Shown here piece by piece: positions 62,526 to 64,000 of a DNA stretch of 64,000 nt (position 1 is the first letter of the stretch; each line of letters begins with the position of its first letter). Below the pieces are notes generated by a model. That model was not told the DNA's origin, did not search any database, and was given only the letters and a program-made list of their open reading frames with translations. Source of the DNA: Cronobacter condimenti 1330 (GTDB lineage: Bacteria; Pseudomonadota; Gammaproteobacteria; Enterobacterales; Enterobacteriaceae); contig NZ_CP012264.1 of the NCBI RefSeq assembly GCF_001277255.1, positions 1-64,000 on the forward strand. Reading direction: 5' to 3'. The translations under genes were made by a program, and so were the position numbers.

Positions 62526-63845
62526 ATGCATACCGATCTGTACTCGACCACCCTGCGGCAGCTTAACGCGAAGATAATCCCGTTTATTATCCTCTGTTAC
62601 TTTGTCGCTAACCTCGATAAAACCAACATCTCTATCGCGGCGCTGCAAATGAACGCCGATCTCGGCCTGAGCGCCAGCATGTACGGCCTGGGCGTCGGGA
62701 TGTTCTACATCTCCTACATCATTTTTGAAATCCCGAGCAACGTCATCATGACGAAGGTGGGCGCGCGCATCTGGATCGCCCGCATTATGATCACCTGGGG
62801 GATCGTCAGTGCAGGGATGTCGCTGGTGCAGACGCCGACGCAGCTCTATGTCATGCGTTTCTTACTCGGCATGGCGGAGGCGGGGTTCACACCGGGCATA
62901 ATCTATTACATCTCCTGCTGGTTCCCGAAGAGCAACCGCGCGCGGGCGATGTCCTTCTTTTATATGGGATCAGTGATGGCCTCGATTATCGGCCTGCCGA
63001 TTTCAGGCTCGATCCTTAATATGCACGGCATCGCGGACATTGCCGGGTGGCGCTGGTTGTTTGCCCTTGAAGGCATTCCCGCCATCGTGCTTGGCATTAT
63101 GGTGTTGTGGCGTCTGCCGCAGACGCCGGATCACGCGCCGTGGCTCTCCGGTGAACAAAAAAACTGGCTGAAGACGCAGCTTGAGCGCGATAACGCCAGT
63201 GTGGAAGTGGGTAAACACCATAGCTGGACCAGCGCGCTGAAAAACAAAACCGTCCTGCTGCTAAGCCTGGTCTGGTTCCTGCAGGCGTTTGGCTCTATCG
63301 GCATTACGCTGTTTCTGCCGTTGATTATCAAAAGCATGGCAAGCGATCAGAGCAACATTGTGGTGAGTTTGCTTTCCGCCGTGCCGTTTATCGCCGCCTG
63401 CGTGTTTATGTATCTCAATGGTCGTCATTCCGACACCACCCATGAACGCGCCTGGCATCTGGGGTTGCCGCTGATTATCTCCGGCGTGTCGCTTGCGATC
63501 GCTATCTATTCCAGCAACCTGCTGGTGGCCTATGGGCTGCTGGTGTTGACCGTAGGTTTTAACTTCGCGCTGACGCCGATTTTCTGGGCAGTAACGACCG
63601 AGAAGCTGGCAGGTGTTGCGGCTGCGGCATCCATCGCGTTTATCAATACCGTGGCGAATTTTGTCGGCCTCGGCCTGCCGCCGATACTCGGCAAAATCAA
63701 AGACGCCACGGACAGTTACCATTATGGGCTGCTGATCGTGGCGGTCGCGCTGATCCTCGGCGGTATTATCGGTGTGCTGGTGTCACGCCCAGCCCGCCCC
63801 GGCGCGCCGCAGCAACCGGCCTCACTGAAACAGGAGTCACGATGA
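62526..63845 (+). CDS. MFS transporter of the anion:cation symporter family (organic acid uptake)
   Basis: The 439-residue transporter has 12 membrane segments and the ACS-type start (LNAKIIPFIILCYFVANLDKTNISIAALQMNADL), with RFLLGMAEAGFTPGIIYYISCWFPKSNRARAM typical of permeases for sugar acids, tartrate or phthalate. It overlaps the next gene by 4 nt, so the cargo is probably a hydroxy acid used by that dehydrogenase. The exact substrate is unknown. Confidence 0.88.
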   Translation: MHTDLYSTTLRQLNAKIIPFIILCYFVANLDKTNISIAALQMNADLGLSASMYGLGVGMFYISYIIFEIPSNVIMTKVGARIWIARIMITWGIVSAGMSLVQTPTQLYVMRFLLGMAEAGFTPGIIYYISCWFPKSNRARAMSFFYMGSVMASIIGLPISGSILNMHGIADIAGWRWLFALEGIPAIVLGIMVLWRLPQTPDHAPWLSGEQKNWLKTQLERDNASVEVGKHHSWTSALKNKTVLLLSLVWFLQAFGSIGITLFLPLIIKSMASDQSNIVVSLLSAVPFIAACVFMYLNGRHSDTTHERAWHLGLPLIISGVSLAIAIYSSNLLVAYGLLVLTVGFNFALTPIFWAVTTEKLAGVAAAASIAFINTVANFVGLGLPPILGKIKDATDSYHYGLLIVAVALILGGIIGVLVSRPARPGAPQQPASLKQESR

Positions 63846-64000
63846 AACAGACCGTCCTGAAACACGCTTATCTGCCGGATGCGCTTACCGACGCATTGCG
63901 CGAGCGGTATACGCTTTGCGAATACGCCAGCATGACAAACCGCGAATTTGCCACGATAGCGGGGGAGGTCACGGTACTGGTGACCAACGGCGAGGCCGTG
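63842..64000 (+). CDS. D-isomer 2-hydroxyacid dehydrogenase, N-terminal part, cut by the window edge
   Basis: Only about 53 residues are visible (MKQTVLKHAYLPDALTDALR onward to VLVTNGEAV). The pattern of an N-terminal substrate-binding lobe with the terminal VLVTNG strand fits glyoxylate/hydroxypyruvate or other D-2-hydroxyacid dehydrogenases. The start overlaps the transporter stop as ATGA. The NAD-binding domain lies outside the window, so the family call is tentative. Confidence 0.55.
   Translation, partial: MKQTVLKHAYLPDALTDALRERYTLCEYASMTNREFATIAGEVTVLVTNGEAV

Overview
The window is a chromosomal segment from a member of the Enterobacteriaceae. MnmG, the ATP synthase subunits, GlmS, YidC, RnpA, RpmH, DnaA, RecF and GyrB all read as close relatives of the E. 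coli proteins. The gene order is the E. coli order running from the oriC-proximal mnmG gene to gyrB and the galactonate genes. The GC-rich coding style, the ERIC and REP repeats and the presence of dgo beside yidA would fit Cronobacter or a close relative, but the species is a guess.

Layout. 1-10.1 kb holds mnmG, rsmG and the complete atpIBEFHAGDC operon. 10.1-14.9 kb holds a CRP-box-flanked gene for a 23-residue peptide, then glmU, glmS and an unrecognised membrane protein. 15-19.8 kb is the phosphate regulon pstSCAB-phoU behind two Pho boxes. 19.9-24.8 kb holds yieL-like esterase, yieH, adeP, yieF and the phosphopantetheinyl transferase yieE. 25-44.5 kb is a large accessory biosynthetic cluster between yieE and mnmE, where E. 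coli carries tnaCAB, mdtL and yidZ. 44.7-49.1 kb holds a small secreted protein, then mnmE, yidC, yidD, rnpA and rpmH on the minus strand. 49.1-55.9 kb is dnaA-dnaN-recF-gyrB. 56.2-64 kb holds yidA, the galactonate operon dgoRKADT, a second MFS transporter and the start of a 2-hydroxyacid dehydrogenase cut by the window edge.

The most interesting part is the 25-44.5 kb cluster: a LysR-type regulator facing an apparently co-directional run of about 21 genes. It contains the recognisable parts of a nitrogen-nitrogen bond forming route. These are an amino-acid N-monooxygenase, a free-standing methionyl-tRNA-synthetase-like enzyme, a zinc-cupin-like domain, and a glycine/D-amino-acid-oxidase-like flavoenzyme. 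In characterised actinobacterial pathways (s56-p1, triacsin, pyrazomycin/formycin) the MetRS-like and cupin parts are one fused hydrazine synthetase. Here they are separate genes and the cupin is instead fused to an acyl carrier protein. The cluster also has an adenylating enzyme, a second carrier protein, a Cys-nucleophile alpha/beta hydrolase resembling carrier-to-carrier acyltransferases, and a papain-fold BtrH-like protein. An EctB-like aminotransferase, a second flavoenzyme, a rhodanese, an NTF2-like protein and an MFS exporter complete the core. A front module has an isoleucine-dioxygenase-type 2-oxoglutarate enzyme with an AzlCD exporter. My reading is a carrier-protein-bound hydrazine (perhaps hydrazinoacetyl, hydrazono or diazo) natural product. 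The chemistry is inferred; the domain content is seen in the sequence.
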